From Schaalia sp. HMT-172 (lineage in GTDB: Bacteria; Actinomycetota; Actinomycetes; Actinomycetales; Actinomycetaceae): a stretch of DNA of 64,000 nucleotides. The position numbers and the translations under genes are program-made. Position 1 is the stretch's first letter, and the number at the start of each line of letters is the position of its first letter. The notes under the pieces are model-generated. The model was not told the DNA's origin. It did no database searches and saw only the letters and a list, made by a program, of their open reading frames with translations. The stretch covers positions 1,178,001-1,242,000 of the forward strand of contig NZ_CP130058.1 of the NCBI RefSeq assembly GCF_030644365.1, written 5' to 3'. This document shows, piece by piece, positions 1 through 8,876 of this stretch.

Positions 1-233
1 TCGGCGCTTCGGCCACGCACCCCGCGGTGCTCAACGCCGCGAATGAGGTGATGGTCGACGCCTTCATCGAGGGCGCCGTTCCGTGGCTCGCGATCGTCGA
101 CACTGTGTCGGCGATCGTTCATGAGCACGAGGGTGTCGCGGACCCCTCGCTGGAGGATATTGTGGCCGCGCAGCGCTGGGCCGACCGGCGCGCACGCGAG
201 TGTGTCGCGGCTGGTCAATGGAAGGATATGTGA
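1..233 (+). CDS. dxr: 1-deoxy-D-xylulose 5-phosphate reductoisomerase, C-terminal fragment
   Basis: This is the 3' end of the gene for the enzyme that turns DXP into MEP, the committed step of the non-mevalonate isoprenoid pathway. The frame is open from base 3. The block ATHPAVLNAANEVMVDAF is the family's conserved C-terminal segment, and about 76 residues are visible. The NADPH-binding and catalytic domains lie outside the window. The stop TGA overlaps the start of the rseP-like gene (ATGTGAG), which suggests translational coupling. ispG, of the same pathway, lies 1.3 kb downstream. The dxr-rseP-ispG order is common in actinobacteria, which supports the call despite the short fragment. Confidence 0.93.
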   Translation, partial: GASATHPAVLNAANEVMVDAFIEGAVPWLAIVDTVSAIVHEHEGVADPSLEDIVAAQRWADRRARECVAAGQWKDM

Positions 234-1477
234 GCGTGGGTTCTATCGTCGGTATCGTCGTCATCATCGTGGGGATTTTGGCGTCGGTCGCGCTGCACGA
301 GGTGGGGCACATGCTACCCGCCAAGAAGTTCGGCGTCCTGGTGCCGGATTACGCGGTGGGCTTCGGTCCAGCCCTGTGGAAGAAGAAGATCGGGGATACG
401 ACGTATGCGCTGCGCGCTATCCTGCTCGGCGGCTACGTGAAGATCGTCGGCATGTACGCGCCGGCGCGCCCGGGCACGCGCCTGGTGGGGCGGGGTGGTA
501 AGCCGACGCTCGCTCAGGAGGCTCGCGAGGCCTCGGCGGAGGAGATCCCCCAGGGGCAGGAGCATCGCGCGTTCTACCTGCTCAGCGCGCCCAAGAAGGT
601 CGTGGTGATGCTGGGCGGGCCCCTCATGAACCTGCTGATCGCGATCGTGCTCAGCGCCGTGACGATGATCGGGATCGGGGCTCCCACCGCCTCGCGCACC
701 ATCGCGGCGGTGCCGGCGACGATCTCCACGTCCTCGGGTGAGGTTGCTTCTCCCGCCTACGAGGCGGGGGTGCGTCCCGGGGACACGGTGGAGGCGTGGA
801 ACGGGCAGCCGGTCGCGACCTTCGCGGAGCTTCAGCAGGCCGTGGGCGCGACCCCCGAGGGCGAGTCCGCGACTCTGACCGTCGAGCGTGACGGTGGACG
901 CGTGGATCTGACGGTGATGCCTGTCACGGGTGCTCAGGGCGCGCGTTACGTGGGAGTGACGGCCGCCTACGAGTACGTGTCGGCCTCGCCCGCGGACGTC
1001 GCTCGGGCTGACTGGCAGATGTTCACGGGCACCGCCTCGGTGGTTGTGCGTCTGCCGCAGGCCGTGTGGCAGGTGGGGCGTTCAATCGTCACCGACGAGG
1101 AACGTGATGCGAGCGGCGTCGTGTCGGTCGTGGGCGTGGGCCGCATGGCCGGCGAGGTCACGGGGGATTCGGCGGCCCTGGGCCTGCGCGACACCCGTCA
1201 GGTGGTCGCTGTGCTGCTGAGTCTGCTGGCGTCGCTGAACATGGCGCTCTTCGTCTTCAACTTGATCCCGCTTCCGCCTCTGGATGGCGGTCATATCCTC
1301 GGTGCCGTGTTTGAGGGCGTGCGCCGCCAGGTGGCTCGCCTGCGGGGCGCGCAGGACCCGGGTCCCGCGGATACGGCTCGCCTGGTTCCGCTGACCTGGG
1401 CCGTGGGCGGCCTGCTCGTCGCGATGAGCGTCATCCTGATCGTCGCCGACATCGTCAAGCCCGTGTCCCTCGGCTGA
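230..1477 (+). CDS. rseP: Site-2 intramembrane zinc metalloprotease (RseP/Rip1 family)
   Basis: A membrane-embedded protease that cleaves transmembrane substrates, typically anti-sigma factors, in regulated intramembrane proteolysis. The 415-residue product has the zinc motif HEVGH at residues 23-27 in the first membrane segment. A PDZ-like domain follows at about residues 150-230 (AYEAGVRPGDTV). The second active-site motif, LPPLDGGH, is in a C-terminal membrane segment. I chose GTG at 230 because GGAAGG at 220-225 gives a well-spaced ribosome site and the start overlaps the dxr stop. GTG at 200 and ATG at 218 are possible alternatives. The substrate cannot be read from the sequence. Confidence 0.93.
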   Translation: MSVGSIVGIVVIIVGILASVALHEVGHMLPAKKFGVLVPDYAVGFGPALWKKKIGDTTYALRAILLGGYVKIVGMYAPARPGTRLVGRGGKPTLAQEAREASAEEIPQGQEHRAFYLLSAPKKVVVMLGGPLMNLLIAIVLSAVTMIGIGAPTASRTIAAVPATISTSSGEVASPAYEAGVRPGDTVEAWNGQPVATFAELQQAVGATPEGESATLTVERDGGRVDLTVMPVTGAQGARYVGVTAAYEYVSASPADVARADWQMFTGTASVVVRLPQAVWQVGRSIVTDEERDASGVVSVVGVGRMAGEVTGDSAALGLRDTRQVVAVLLSLLASLNMALFVFNLIPLPPLDGGHILGAVFEGVRRQVARLRGAQDPGPADTARLVPLTWAVGGLLVAMSVILIVADIVKPVSLG

Positions 1478-1518
1478 GGCGGTGGCAGCGCCCTCGTCGG
1501 CGGCGAACGGAAAGCGAG

Positions 1519-1551
1519 CCTTCCCACGTGGCTGGCGTCCGCGTGGGAAGG
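1519..1551 (+). terminator. Hairpin terminator after the rseP-like gene
   Basis: Perfect 10-bp stem CCTTCCCACG/CGTGGGAAGG with a 13-base loop, 41 bases after the stop codon. There is no T-run. It separates dxr-rseP from the ispG transcript. Confidence 0.55.
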
Positions 1552-1567
1552 AATGGTCCGGGTGCGC

Positions 1568-1573
1568 GATAAT
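1568..1573 (+). promoter_or_regulatory. Leaderless -10 element of ispG
   Basis: GATAAT ends exactly six bases before the GTG start at 1580, and no Shine-Dalgarno sequence fits. The same spacing recurs at several other genes here, so a leaderless transcript is inferred. Confidence 0.5.
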
Positions 1574-1579
1574 GGGCGG

Positions 1580-2767
1580 GTGAGTGAAATCAATCTTGGT
1601 ATGCCCGACGTCGCGGCGTCGCCGTTCCCGCGTCGGCAGACGCATCGCCTGATGGTGGGAGACGTTCCCGTGGGCGGTGGGGCGCCGGTGTCCGTCCAGT
1701 CCATGACGACCACGAAGACGCACGATATTGGCGCGACGCTGCAGCAGATCGCGGAGCTGACCGCCGCGGGCTGTGACATCGTGCGCGTCGCGTGCCCGAC
1801 GGATAAGGATGCTGATGCGCTGCCGATCATCGCGAAGCAGTCCCGTATTCCCGTCATCGCGGACATTCACTTCAAGCCGAAGTACGTGTTCCAGGCGATC
1901 GAGGCCGGTTGCGGCGCCGTGCGCGTGAACCCGGGCAACATCCGTAAGTTCGACGACCAGGTGAAGGACATCTGCAAGGCGGCCTCCGATCACGGCGTCT
2001 CCCTGCGTATCGGCGTGAACGCGGGTTCGCTGGATCCGCGCCTGCTGAAGAAGTACGGCCGAGCGACGCCCGAGGCCCTGGTCGAGTCGGCGATCTGGGA
2101 GGCCTCTCTTTTCGAGGAGAACGACTTCCACGACTTCAAGATTTCGGTCAAGCACCACGACGTGCTCACCATGGTTCAGGCCTACCGGATGCTCTCGGAG
2201 GCGGGGGATTGGCCGCTGCACCTGGGTGTCACCGAGGCTGGGCCTGCCTTCCAGGGCACGATTAAGTCCGTGTCCGCCTTCTCGATCCTGCTGGCCGAGG
2301 GCATCGGTGACACGATTCGCGTCTCCCTGTCGGCGCCTCCCGTGGAGGAGGTCAAGGTGGGCACGAAGATGCTGGAGTTTTTGGGCCTGCGTGACAAGAC
2401 CCTCGAGATCGTGTCCTGCCCCTCCTGTGGCCGAGCTCAGGTGGATGTGTGGACGCTGGCCGAGAACGTCACCGAAGGGCTCAAGGACTTGACCGTCCCG
2501 CTGCGCGTGGCCGTCATGGGGTGCGTCGTCAACGGCCCGGGTGAGGCTCGCGAGGCGGACCTGGGTGTCGCCTCGGGCAATGGCAAGGGCCAGATCTTCA
2601 TCCGCGGTGAGGTGGTGGAGACGGTGCCCGAGGACCAGATCGTCGAGACGCTGATCCGTCGTGCTAACGCGTTGGCCGAGGAACTCGGCCTCGAACCGGG
2701 GTCCGGAACCGTTGAGGTTGCCCCGATCACCGCCCCGGATGTGAAACTTCCGGGCATCGATCGCTGA
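1580..2767 (+). CDS. ispG: 4-hydroxy-3-methylbut-2-enyl diphosphate synthase
   Basis: IspG (GcpE) reduces MEcPP to HMBPP in the MEP isoprenoid pathway, using a [4Fe-4S] cluster. The 395-residue product has the N-terminal TIM-barrel start [15 protein letters not shown]. The three cluster cysteines are present, two in SCPSCGRAQ and one in [12 protein letters not shown]. The length is normal for the bacterial two-domain form. GTG at 1580 is preferred over ATG at 1553 because a -10 hexamer lies six bases upstream and homologues start near this point. It sits one gene after dxr, so two enzymes of one pathway flank the protease. Confidence 0.95.
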   Translation: MSEINLGMPDVAASPFPRRQTHRLMVGDVPVGGGAPVSVQSMTTTKTHDIGATLQQIAELTAAGCDIVRVACPTDKDADALPIIAKQSRIPVIADIHFKPKYVFQAIEAGCGAVRVNPGNIRKFDDQVKDICKAASDHGVSLRIGVNAGSLDPRLLKKYGRATPEALVESAIWEASLFEENDFHDFKISVKHHDVLTMVQAYRMLSEAGDWPLHLGVTEAGPAFQGTIKSVSAFSILLAEGIGDTIRVSLSAPPVEEVKVGTKMLEFLGLRDKTLEIVSCPSCGRAQVDVWTLAENVTEGLKDLTVPLRVAVMGCVVNGPGEAREADLGVASGNGKGQIFIRGEVVETVPEDQIVETLIRRANALAEELGLEPGSGTVEVAPITAPDVKLPGIDR

Positions 2768-2784
2768 GCGTTGGAGGATTCATC

Positions 2785-3288
2785 ATGCGTCTTCGTACCC
2801 TTGCCTGCCTGTCCCTGATCGGCGGCGCGTGCGCGCTGGCGGCCAGCGGTTTTCCGCGGCGCATTGGCCTGACCGCGTCTCAGGCCGACGTGTCGCTGCC
2901 CGGCGACCTGCTCCTGCCTGGCGCGAACGTGGTCGTGGACCGCGGCGTCGCCATCGACGCCCCCGCCTCCGTCGTGTGGGACGTGCTCGGGCGCGCCTTT
3001 GAGCCCGAGGACGAGTCGACGATCGTGGACGTTGAGGAGGAGGATCACGTGCTCATGCGGGTGGCCGCGCCCGGCGCTCCCGCGGGGGCCCCGGCCTCGG
3101 GCACGTGCGTGATCGCCCTGCTGCCCCTGTCCCCGTCGCGCACCCTGCTGCACATTCGCGAGCGTCACGAGGCCTCGGGCCGTGAGCTGGCCCTCGTGTG
3201 GGCGGGCGTCACTGCGGAGTCCCTGTCGTCCCTGTCCATGCTGCGCGACATCCGCGAGGCATGCGTCGGCGGGCTTGCCGATGCCTGA
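2785..3288 (+). CDS. Putative exported SRPBCC-like protein
   Basis: A 167-residue product of unknown function. The first 22 residues form a basic then hydrophobic stretch (MRLRTLACLSLIGGACALAA) that looks like a signal peptide. The segment VAIDAPASVVWDVL at about residues 53-66 resembles the first strand and helix of SRPBCC (polyketide-cyclase/START-like) lipid-binding folds. No catalytic motif is visible. TTGGAGGA lies just upstream of the ATG, and the gap after ispG is only 17 bases, so it is probably cotranscribed with ispG. The fold assignment is tentative. Confidence 0.7.
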   Translation: MRLRTLACLSLIGGACALAASGFPRRIGLTASQADVSLPGDLLLPGANVVVDRGVAIDAPASVVWDVLGRAFEPEDESTIVDVEEEDHVLMRVAAPGAPAGAPASGTCVIALLPLSPSRTLLHIRERHEASGRELALVWAGVTAESLSSLSMLRDIREACVGGLADA

Positions 3289-3321
3289 TTAGTCTCCTTC
3301 CAGCCCGTTCGGTTGGACAGC

Positions 3322-3372
3322 CATCCCCGTTGGTGTTGTAGTATCGCTTCGTACGCAACGCCGACGGGGATG
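3322..3372. promoter_or_regulatory. 17-bp imperfect palindrome around a -10-like hexamer
   Basis: The arms CATCCCCGTTGGTGTTG (3322-3338) and CAACGCCGACGGGGATG (3356-3372) pair over 17 positions with two G-U pairs. The 17-base loop starts with TAGTAT (3339-3344), a plausible -10 box. This could be an operator, a terminator for the preceding gene, or a 5'-UTR structure. Confidence 0.4.
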
Positions 3373-3396
3373 TTGCACTATCCGAAGGGGGATACG

Positions 3397-3813
3397 GTGT
3401 TCGTCACTTCCACCGCTCTGCTCGCGCTCGTGGGCTTGTTCGTTGCGCTCCTGTGGGCGTGGACGTGGTCCGGCGTCGGCGCGAGCGCCCGTCGCGTCGC
3501 GATGCGCATGGATCTGCGCGGTGGATCGGCCAGCGCGGAGATGACGCGCCTGGTGTGGCCGCTCATGCCCCTGCTCTCCGTCGTCTGGTTCGTCACCGCT
3601 GACCTGGTGGGTCGTGAGGCCGCCGGTCTCGACACGCTCGGTCCCTGCGCTCTGCTCCTGGGCCTCCTCGCGGCCATGATCCTGGTCGCTGTCCAGTCCC
3701 TGTACCTGGGTGGCATGCCCGAGTGGGCCTACCCGGGGTGGATGGCTCGCCGCTACTACGCCGCGCACCCGCAGGCGCGCGAGCGCGAGCTGGGGGTCGG
3801 CGCTCTCATCTGA
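3397..3813 (+). CDS. Small membrane protein of unknown function
   Basis: A 138-residue protein with three likely membrane segments: residues 1-24 (FVTSTALLALVGLFVALLWA), about 51-71 (LVWPLMPLLSVVWFVTADLV) and about 80-105 (LGPCALLLGLLAAMILVAVQ). The C-terminal tail is hydrophilic and ends GVGALI. I do not recognise the family. GTG at 3397 is chosen because GAAGGGGG sits five bases upstream. Earlier in-frame starts would run through the palindrome at 3322-3372. It lies between ispG and proS and has no visible link to either. Confidence 0.7.
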   Translation: MFVTSTALLALVGLFVALLWAWTWSGVGASARRVAMRMDLRGGSASAEMTRLVWPLMPLLSVVWFVTADLVGREAAGLDTLGPCALLLGLLAAMILVAVQSLYLGGMPEWAYPGWMARRYYAAHPQARERELGVGALI

Positions 3814-3879
3814 GGGACGTCGAGCCCTCGATGAGGGGCCACACGGCTGTGCCGGTGGCCCACCTGGCGGCGCGTGCCG

Positions 3880-3885
3880 TACTCT
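3880..3885 (+). promoter_or_regulatory. Leaderless -10 element of proS
   Basis: TACTCT followed by six bases and then ATG at 3892. No ribosome-binding site precedes the start. Confidence 0.5.
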
Positions 3886-3891
3886 TGGACC

Positions 3892-5700
3892 ATGCTTCGA
3901 AATCTCTCGACTTTCTTCCTGCGCACCCTGCGCGAGGACCCGGCCGACGCCGAGGTCAATTCCCATAAGCTCCTGGTCCGCGCCGGTTACATCCGCCGCT
4001 GTGCCCCCGGCATCTACACGTGGCTTCCTCTCGGCCTGCGCACGCTGCGCAAGATCGAGAACATCGTGCGCGAGGAGATGGACGCGATGGGCGCCCAGGA
4101 GGTGCACTTCCCGGGCCTGATTCCCGCTGAGCCCTACAAGGCGACGAACCGCTGGGAGGAGTACGGCCCGACGCTGTTTAAGCTTAACGATCGCAAGGGC
4201 GGCGACTACCTGCTGGCCCCCACTCACGAGGAGATGTTCACTCTCCTGGTGAAGGACATGTACTCCTCGTACAAGGACCTTCCCCTCACGCTGTACCAGA
4301 TTCAGACGAAGTACCGCGACGAGGCGCGTCCGCGCGCCGGCCTGATCCGTGGCCGCGAATTCGTCATGAAGGACGCCTACTCTTTCGACATTGACGACCA
4401 GGGCCTGGACGCCTCGTACCAGGCTGAGCGCGACACCTACGAGCGCATCTTCCAGCGCCTGGGCCTGCGCTACGTCATCGTCTCTGCGATGAGTGGCGCG
4501 ATGGGCGGCTCTCGTTCGGAGGAGTTCCTGCACCCCTCGCCGATCGGCGAGGATACGTTCGTGGCGTCCCCGGGCGGCTACGCTGCCAACGCTGAGGCCG
4601 TGACGACCCCCGTCCCCGAGGCCGTCGATGCGTCCGGCGTGCCCGCGCCCGTGGAGGTCCCCACGCCCGACGCCCCCACGATCGAGGCGCTCGTCGATCT
4701 GCTCAACGTTTCGTACCCGCGCAATGATCGTCCCTGGACCGCCGCCGACACGCTGAAGAACGTCGTCGTGACGCTCACCCACCCGGACGGGCAGCGCGAG
4801 CTCCTCGTCGTGGGCGTGCCCGGCGACCGCGACGTCGACATGAAGCGCCTTGAAGCCGCAGTGGCCCCCGCCGAGGTCGAGATGGCGTCGGATTCGGACT
4901 TCGAGCCGCACCCCGAGCTGGTGCGCGGCTACATCGGCCCCACGGTCCTGGGCCCCAACTCGCCGAAGCGCGCCGTGGATGAGGAGGGCAACGCCTCCGG
5001 TTCCGTGCGCTACCTGGTCGATCCCCGCGTTGTCGACGGCACAGCCTGGGTGACGGGCGCGAACGCCGAGCAGCGTCACGTCCTGAACCTGGTCATGGGC
5101 CGCGACTTCACCGCCGACGGGACGATCGAGGCCGCCGAGGTGCGCGAGGGCGACCTGGCTCCCGACGGCTCGGGCCCCCTTCATCTGGAGCGTGGCATCG
5201 AGATCGGCCACATCTTCCAGCTGGGCCGCAAGTACGCCAAGGCGCTGGGCCTGACCGTCCTCGACGAGAACGGCAAGACCCAGGTCGTGACCATGGGCTC
5301 CTACGGTATCGGCGTCACCCGCGTCATGGCGGCCCTGGCCGAGGCCAACTGCGACGACAAGGGACTGAGCTGGCCCGCGCAGATCGCCCCCTTCGACGTG
5401 CACGTCCTGGCCACGGGCAAGGGCGATGAGGTCTTCGAGACCGCGCAGTCTCTGGGCGTCCAGCTCGACGCGGCCGGCCTGGACGTCCTGGTGGACGACC
5501 GCCGGAAGGTCAGCGCGGGAGTGAAGTTCAAGGATTTCGAGCTCGTGGGCGTGCCCTTCGGTCTGGTCGTGGGCCGGTCGCTGGCCGACGGCCAGGTCGA
5601 GATCCGCGTGCGCGCCACCGGTGAGACGATTGTGGTGCCCGTCGAGGAGGCCGTTGAGCGCCTGCGCGAGGCCCACGCGGCGGCCCTGAAGGGGGAGTGA
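3892..5700 (+). CDS. proS: Prolyl-tRNA synthetase (bacterial type with editing insertion)
   Basis: ProRS charges tRNA-Pro with proline in the cytoplasm. The 602-residue length is that of the bacterial form carrying a YbaK-like editing domain between class II motifs 2 and 3. The start [18 protein letters not shown] is typical of the family. Motif 2 is in [20 protein letters not shown], and motif 3 in [16 protein letters not shown]. The anticodon-binding domain is C-terminal. An upstream GTG at 3874 is in frame, but ATG at 3892 fits homologue starts and the leaderless -10. def follows two bases after the stop. Confidence 0.96.
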   Translation: MLRNLSTFFLRTLREDPADAEVNSHKLLVRAGYIRRCAPGIYTWLPLGLRTLRKIENIVREEMDAMGAQEVHFPGLIPAEPYKATNRWEEYGPTLFKLNDRKGGDYLLAPTHEEMFTLLVKDMYSSYKDLPLTLYQIQTKYRDEARPRAGLIRGREFVMKDAYSFDIDDQGLDASYQAERDTYERIFQRLGLRYVIVSAMSGAMGGSRSEEFLHPSPIGEDTFVASPGGYAANAEAVTTPVPEAVDASGVPAPVEVPTPDAPTIEALVDLLNVSYPRNDRPWTAADTLKNVVVTLTHPDGQRELLVVGVPGDRDVDMKRLEAAVAPAEVEMASDSDFEPHPELVRGYIGPTVLGPNSPKRAVDEEGNASGSVRYLVDPRVVDGTAWVTGANAEQRHVLNLVMGRDFTADGTIEAAEVREGDLAPDGSGPLHLERGIEIGHIFQLGRKYAKALGLTVLDENGKTQVVTMGSYGIGVTRVMAALAEANCDDKGLSWPAQIAPFDVHVLATGKGDEVFETAQSLGVQLDAAGLDVLVDDRRKVSAGVKFKDFELVGVPFGLVVGRSLADGQVEIRVRATGETIVVPVEEAVERLREAHAAALKGE

Positions 5701-5701
5701 C

Positions 5702-6193
5702 ATGACTATTCGTCCCATCCGCATCATCGGTGACCCGGTCCTGCGCACCGTGTGCGACCCGATCACGGACATCACCCCGAACGTGAAGGCCCTCGTCGAG
5801 GACCTGCTCGAGGGCGTCGACATGGACGGGCGCGCGGGTCTGGCCGCCAACCAGATCGGCGTGAGCCTGCGTGCCTTCTCCTGGAACATCGACGGGGAGA
5901 TCGGCTACGTGCTCAACCCCCGCATCGTCGCCCTGAGCGAGGACGAGTACCAGGACGGTGACGAGGGCTGCCTGTCGGTTCCGGACCTGTGGTACCCGAC
6001 CGAGCGTGCCTGGTACGCGCGCTGCGAGGGCACGGACCTGGACGGCAAGAAGGTTGTCGTCGAGGGTGAGGAGCTCATGGCCCGCTGCATCCAGCACGAG
6101 TGCGACCACCTGGACGGCCACATCTACATCGACCGTCTGGATCGCCCGACTCGCAAGAAGGCGCTGCGCGACATCCGCAACGCTGGCTTCTGA
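5702..6193 (+). CDS. def: Peptide deformylase
   Basis: Removes the N-terminal formyl group from nascent proteins, using a metal ion. The 163-residue product has the three deformylase motifs: GLAANQIGV near residue 43, EGCLSVPD with the metal-binding Cys near residue 91, and QHECDHLDG with the two His ligands and catalytic Glu near residue 134. It begins one base after the proS stop, with its ribosome site (GAAGGGGGA) inside the end of proS, so the two are cotranscribed and probably coupled. A strong hairpin ends the unit. Confidence 0.95.
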   Translation: MTIRPIRIIGDPVLRTVCDPITDITPNVKALVEDLLEGVDMDGRAGLAANQIGVSLRAFSWNIDGEIGYVLNPRIVALSEDEYQDGDEGCLSVPDLWYPTERAWYARCEGTDLDGKKVVVEGEELMARCIQHECDHLDGHIYIDRLDRPTRKKALRDIRNAGF

Positions 6194-6215
6194 AAGGGAC
6201 GGCGCCACAGCGTGA

Positions 6216-6254
6216 GAACGCGCCGGGGAATGGAGTGCATTCCTCGGCGCGTTC
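6216..6254 (+). terminator. Terminator of proS-def
   Basis: A 17-bp stem, GAACGCGCCGGGGAATG pairing with CATTCCTCGGCGCGTTC (one G-U pair), with a 5-base loop. There is no T-run, which is common in high-GC actinobacteria. Confidence 0.75.
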
Positions 6255-6363
6255 CACTATCCTGTAATCACATCGTGCGTGCCGATCAGGCACGGTTCAT
6301 TGCGACTCGCGGCAACTTAGGACGTAGGGGAAGACGATCCTGACAAAGCCAACAGGAGGAACA

Positions 6364-6867
6364 ATGAGAGGGTCATACACCCGCGGTGTACTTTTCGTGC
6401 ACTCAACACCGCCCGCTCTGTGCCCGCACATCGAGTGGGCGTTGGGCACCGCGCTCGGCCAGGAGGTCCGCCTCCAGTGGTCGGATCAGGAAGCGGCGCC
6501 GGGCATGGTTCGCTGCGAGTTTTCGTGGGTGGGACCGATCGGCTCGGGCGCCCGTTTGGCGTCCGCGCTGCGCGGTTGGGAGCACCTGCGTTACGAGGTG
6601 ACTGAGGAAGCCACGGCCTCGAGCGACGGGGGACGCTGGTGCCACACCCCGTCCCTGGGTATCTTTCACTCTCAGATGGATTCCGTGGGTAACGTCGTGG
6701 TCCCCGAGGATCGTATCCGCGCCGCCATGGAGTCCGCCTCCTCGTACCAGGAGCTGCTCGAGGGGCTTGACTTGGCCCTCGGTCAGGCCTGGGATGACGA
6801 GCTCGAATCGTTCCGTCACGCCGGCGCCGGCGCGCCCGTGCGCTGGTTGAACAACCGGGTGGGCTGA
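6364..6867 (+). CDS. DUF3145 family protein
   Basis: A 167-residue member of the actinobacteria-specific DUF3145 family, whose function is unknown. Recognisable blocks are RGVLFVHSTPPALCPHIEWA at the N terminus, GARLASALRGWEHLRYEVTE in the middle and LGQAWDDELESFRHAG near the C terminus. AGGAGGAACA precedes the ATG. Its stop overlaps the start of the ACP-like gene (TGATG), so the two form a coupled pair. In other actinobacteria this family sits near fatty-acid-synthesis genes and aceE. That fits the neighbours here, although no fab enzymes are present in this window. Confidence 0.88.
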   Translation: MRGSYTRGVLFVHSTPPALCPHIEWALGTALGQEVRLQWSDQEAAPGMVRCEFSWVGPIGSGARLASALRGWEHLRYEVTEEATASSDGGRWCHTPSLGIFHSQMDSVGNVVVPEDRIRAAMESASSYQELLEGLDLALGQAWDDELESFRHAGAGAPVRWLNNRVG

Positions 6868-7247
6868 TGGGGTCTATCGCTGACCTGTTGGGTGACCAGC
6901 TGCGTGCGGGCTTAGCGCAGCTGGTCGATCCCGACGCCGACGGGGAAGCACCCGACACGGCCCAGGCCTCGTCGGTCGGCTCGTCGTCGGCGAGCCCCAC
7001 GGCCGCGGAGCTCGCGCGCGAGGCCGCGATGGAGGCAGTCCTCGATGAGGCGGACCTGGAGCCTGCGCACGCGCGAACGGAGCTGACGCTGCGCGGGGAC
7101 CTGGACATGGATGACGTATCGCTGTACGCCGTCGTCGCGCGCATCGAACGCGAGGCGAAGGTGGGTTTCAGTGACGCGCAGATCGAGGGGTGGCAGACCC
7201 TCGGGGATCTGCTCGACGCGGCCGCCACCGCCGCTTCACAGTCCTGA
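6867..7247 (+). CDS. Acyl-carrier-protein-like protein lacking the phosphopantetheine serine
   Basis: A 126-residue protein. A low-complexity Ala/Ser/Asp-rich first half (about residues 20-58) precedes a C-terminal domain that aligns without gaps to acyl carrier proteins. RGDLDMDDVSLYAVVARIER matches the usual DLDVDSLSMVEVVVAAEE region, and WQTLGDLLD matches LKTVGD. At the invariant Asp-Ser-Leu attachment site it reads Asp82-Asp83-Val84, so the prosthetic-group serine is an aspartate. It therefore cannot be a normal holo-ACP. It is coupled to the DUF3145 gene by a TGATG overlap. It may be a structural or regulatory pseudo-ACP. Confidence 0.75.
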   Translation: MGSIADLLGDQLRAGLAQLVDPDADGEAPDTAQASSVGSSSASPTAAELAREAAMEAVLDEADLEPAHARTELTLRGDLDMDDVSLYAVVARIEREAKVGFSDAQIEGWQTLGDLLDAAATAASQS

Positions 7248-7383
7248 CGCAAGGGGAACGTTAGGGGAGTGTCAACGACGTTCCCAATGTTCGTAAAGTG
7301 CCTGAAAATAGGGTGCTTCGGGCCTACGATGGAGGCGGATCGCCGGGGGTTGTCCGGCGCTGACTCGAACGGAAGGAACGACG

Positions 7384-8796
7384 TTGACCCGCACCGAAGA
7401 GGATCTGCTTGGCACGCGTGAAGTACCCGATGACGCGTACTGGGGCATTCACACGCTGCGCGCCATTGAGAACTATCAGATCTCTGGCCGCACCATCAAC
7501 GAGGCACCCGAGCTGATCCGCGCCTTCGCGCAGGTGAAGAAGGCTTGCGCGATGGCGAACATGCAGCTCAAGGCCATGAAGCCCGTGAAGGCTGAGGCCA
7601 TCATTTCCGCCTGCGACGAGATCATTGAAAACGGGCGCTGCATGGACCAGTTCCCCGTCGATCAGTTCCAGGGAGGTGCCGGAACCTCCGTGAATATGAA
7701 CGCGAACGAGGTCATCGCGAACCTGGCGCTGGAAATCCTGGGGGAGGAGAAGGGAAACTACGACGTCATCAACCCCAACGATCACGTCAACCGTTCCCAG
7801 TCGACGAACGACGCCTACCCGACGGCCTTCCGCATCGCCCTGTGGCGCAAGGTGAATCGCCTGCGCAAGGCCATCGACGAGCTGGCCGACTCCTTCGACG
7901 AGAAGGGCGCGGAGTTCCGACACATCCTGACGATGGGGCGCACGCAGCTCCAGGACGCCGTCCCCATGTCGCTGGGCAGCGAGTTCTCGGCATTCGCGCA
8001 CACGCTGCGCGAGGAGGACGAGCGCCTGGTGAACAACGCAGAGCTTCTCCTGGAGACGAACCTGGGCGCGACCGCGATCGGAACGGGCCTGAACACCCCG
8101 GACGGCTATCAGCAGGTCGTCGTGCGTCACCTGCGGCGCATCACGGGAGCGCGCGTCGTCGGCTCCCCGAACCTGCTGGAGGCGACCTCCGACACGGGTG
8201 CCTACGTGTCCATGCACGCCACGATCAAGCGCAGCGCCGTGAAGCTGTCGAAGGTCTGCAACGATCTGCGCCTGCTGGCGTCGGGACCGCGCGCCGGCCT
8301 CAACGAAATTAACCTGCCGAAGATGGCGGCCGGCTCGTCGATCATGCCGGCGAAGGTCAACCCGGTGATCCCCGAGGTCGTCAACCAGGTGTGCTTCAAG
8401 GTCATCGGCAACGACCAGACCGTCACCATGGCCGCCGAGGCCGGTCAGCTCCAGCTCAACGTCATGGAGCCCGTCATCGCGCAGGCGCTCATCGAGTCCA
8501 TCAACCTGCTCGTGAACGCCTGCGACACGTTGCGTGAGCGCTGCGTCTCGGGTATTACCGCGAACGAGGAGGTGTGCCGCGGCTACGTGGAGAACTCCAT
8601 CGGTATCGTCACCTACTTCAACGACGTCATCGGCCACCACCTGGGCGACGTCGTCGGCAAGAGGGCTGCCGCCGAAGGCAAGACCGTCCGCGAAGTCATC
8701 CACGAGATGGAGCTCCTCTCCGAGGCCGAGGTGGAGCGTATCCTGTCTCCCGAAAACCTCGCGCACCCGAAGTACGCGGGCACCGAGGAGGAGTGA
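7384..8796 (+). CDS. aspA: Aspartate ammonia-lyase
   Basis: Cleaves L-aspartate to fumarate and ammonia. The 470-residue product belongs to the fumarase/aspartase superfamily. The start [20 protein letters not shown] and the signature [15 protein letters not shown] near residue 317 favour aspartase over class II fumarase. TTG at 7384 is the start, with GGAAGGAACG just upstream, and no better in-frame start exists. It stands alone, with an approximately 135-base upstream region containing a weak -10 (TACGAT at 7325-7330) and a hairpin downstream. Confidence 0.92.
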   Translation: MTRTEEDLLGTREVPDDAYWGIHTLRAIENYQISGRTINEAPELIRAFAQVKKACAMANMQLKAMKPVKAEAIISACDEIIENGRCMDQFPVDQFQGGAGTSVNMNANEVIANLALEILGEEKGNYDVINPNDHVNRSQSTNDAYPTAFRIALWRKVNRLRKAIDELADSFDEKGAEFRHILTMGRTQLQDAVPMSLGSEFSAFAHTLREEDERLVNNAELLLETNLGATAIGTGLNTPDGYQQVVVRHLRRITGARVVGSPNLLEATSDTGAYVSMHATIKRSAVKLSKVCNDLRLLASGPRAGLNEINLPKMAAGSSIMPAKVNPVIPEVVNQVCFKVIGNDQTVTMAAEAGQLQLNVMEPVIAQALIESINLLVNACDTLRERCVSGITANEEVCRGYVENSIGIVTYFNDVIGHHLGDVVGKRAAAEGKTVREVIHEMELLSEAEVERILSPENLAHPKYAGTEEE

Positions 8797-8826
8797 GCTC
8801 GCTCCTTGCCGCCTGAGCGAATGGCG

Positions 8827-8859
8827 CAGGCCGGGGTTCCCGCGTGGGGCCCCGGCCTG
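8827..8859. terminator. Bidirectional terminator between aspA and the flavin reductase gene
   Basis: 10-bp stem CAGGCCGGGG/CCCCGGCCTG with a 13-base loop, placed between converging genes. It is nearly identical to the hairpin at 9504-9542. Confidence 0.7.
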
Positions 8860-8876
8860 GTCGCTTGCCGGCGCCG

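Noticed and set aside
3289-5889. An 866-codon minus-strand frame opposite proS and def
   Set aside because: It is the antisense shadow of two clear genes, with composition typical of frame shadows and no ribosome site.
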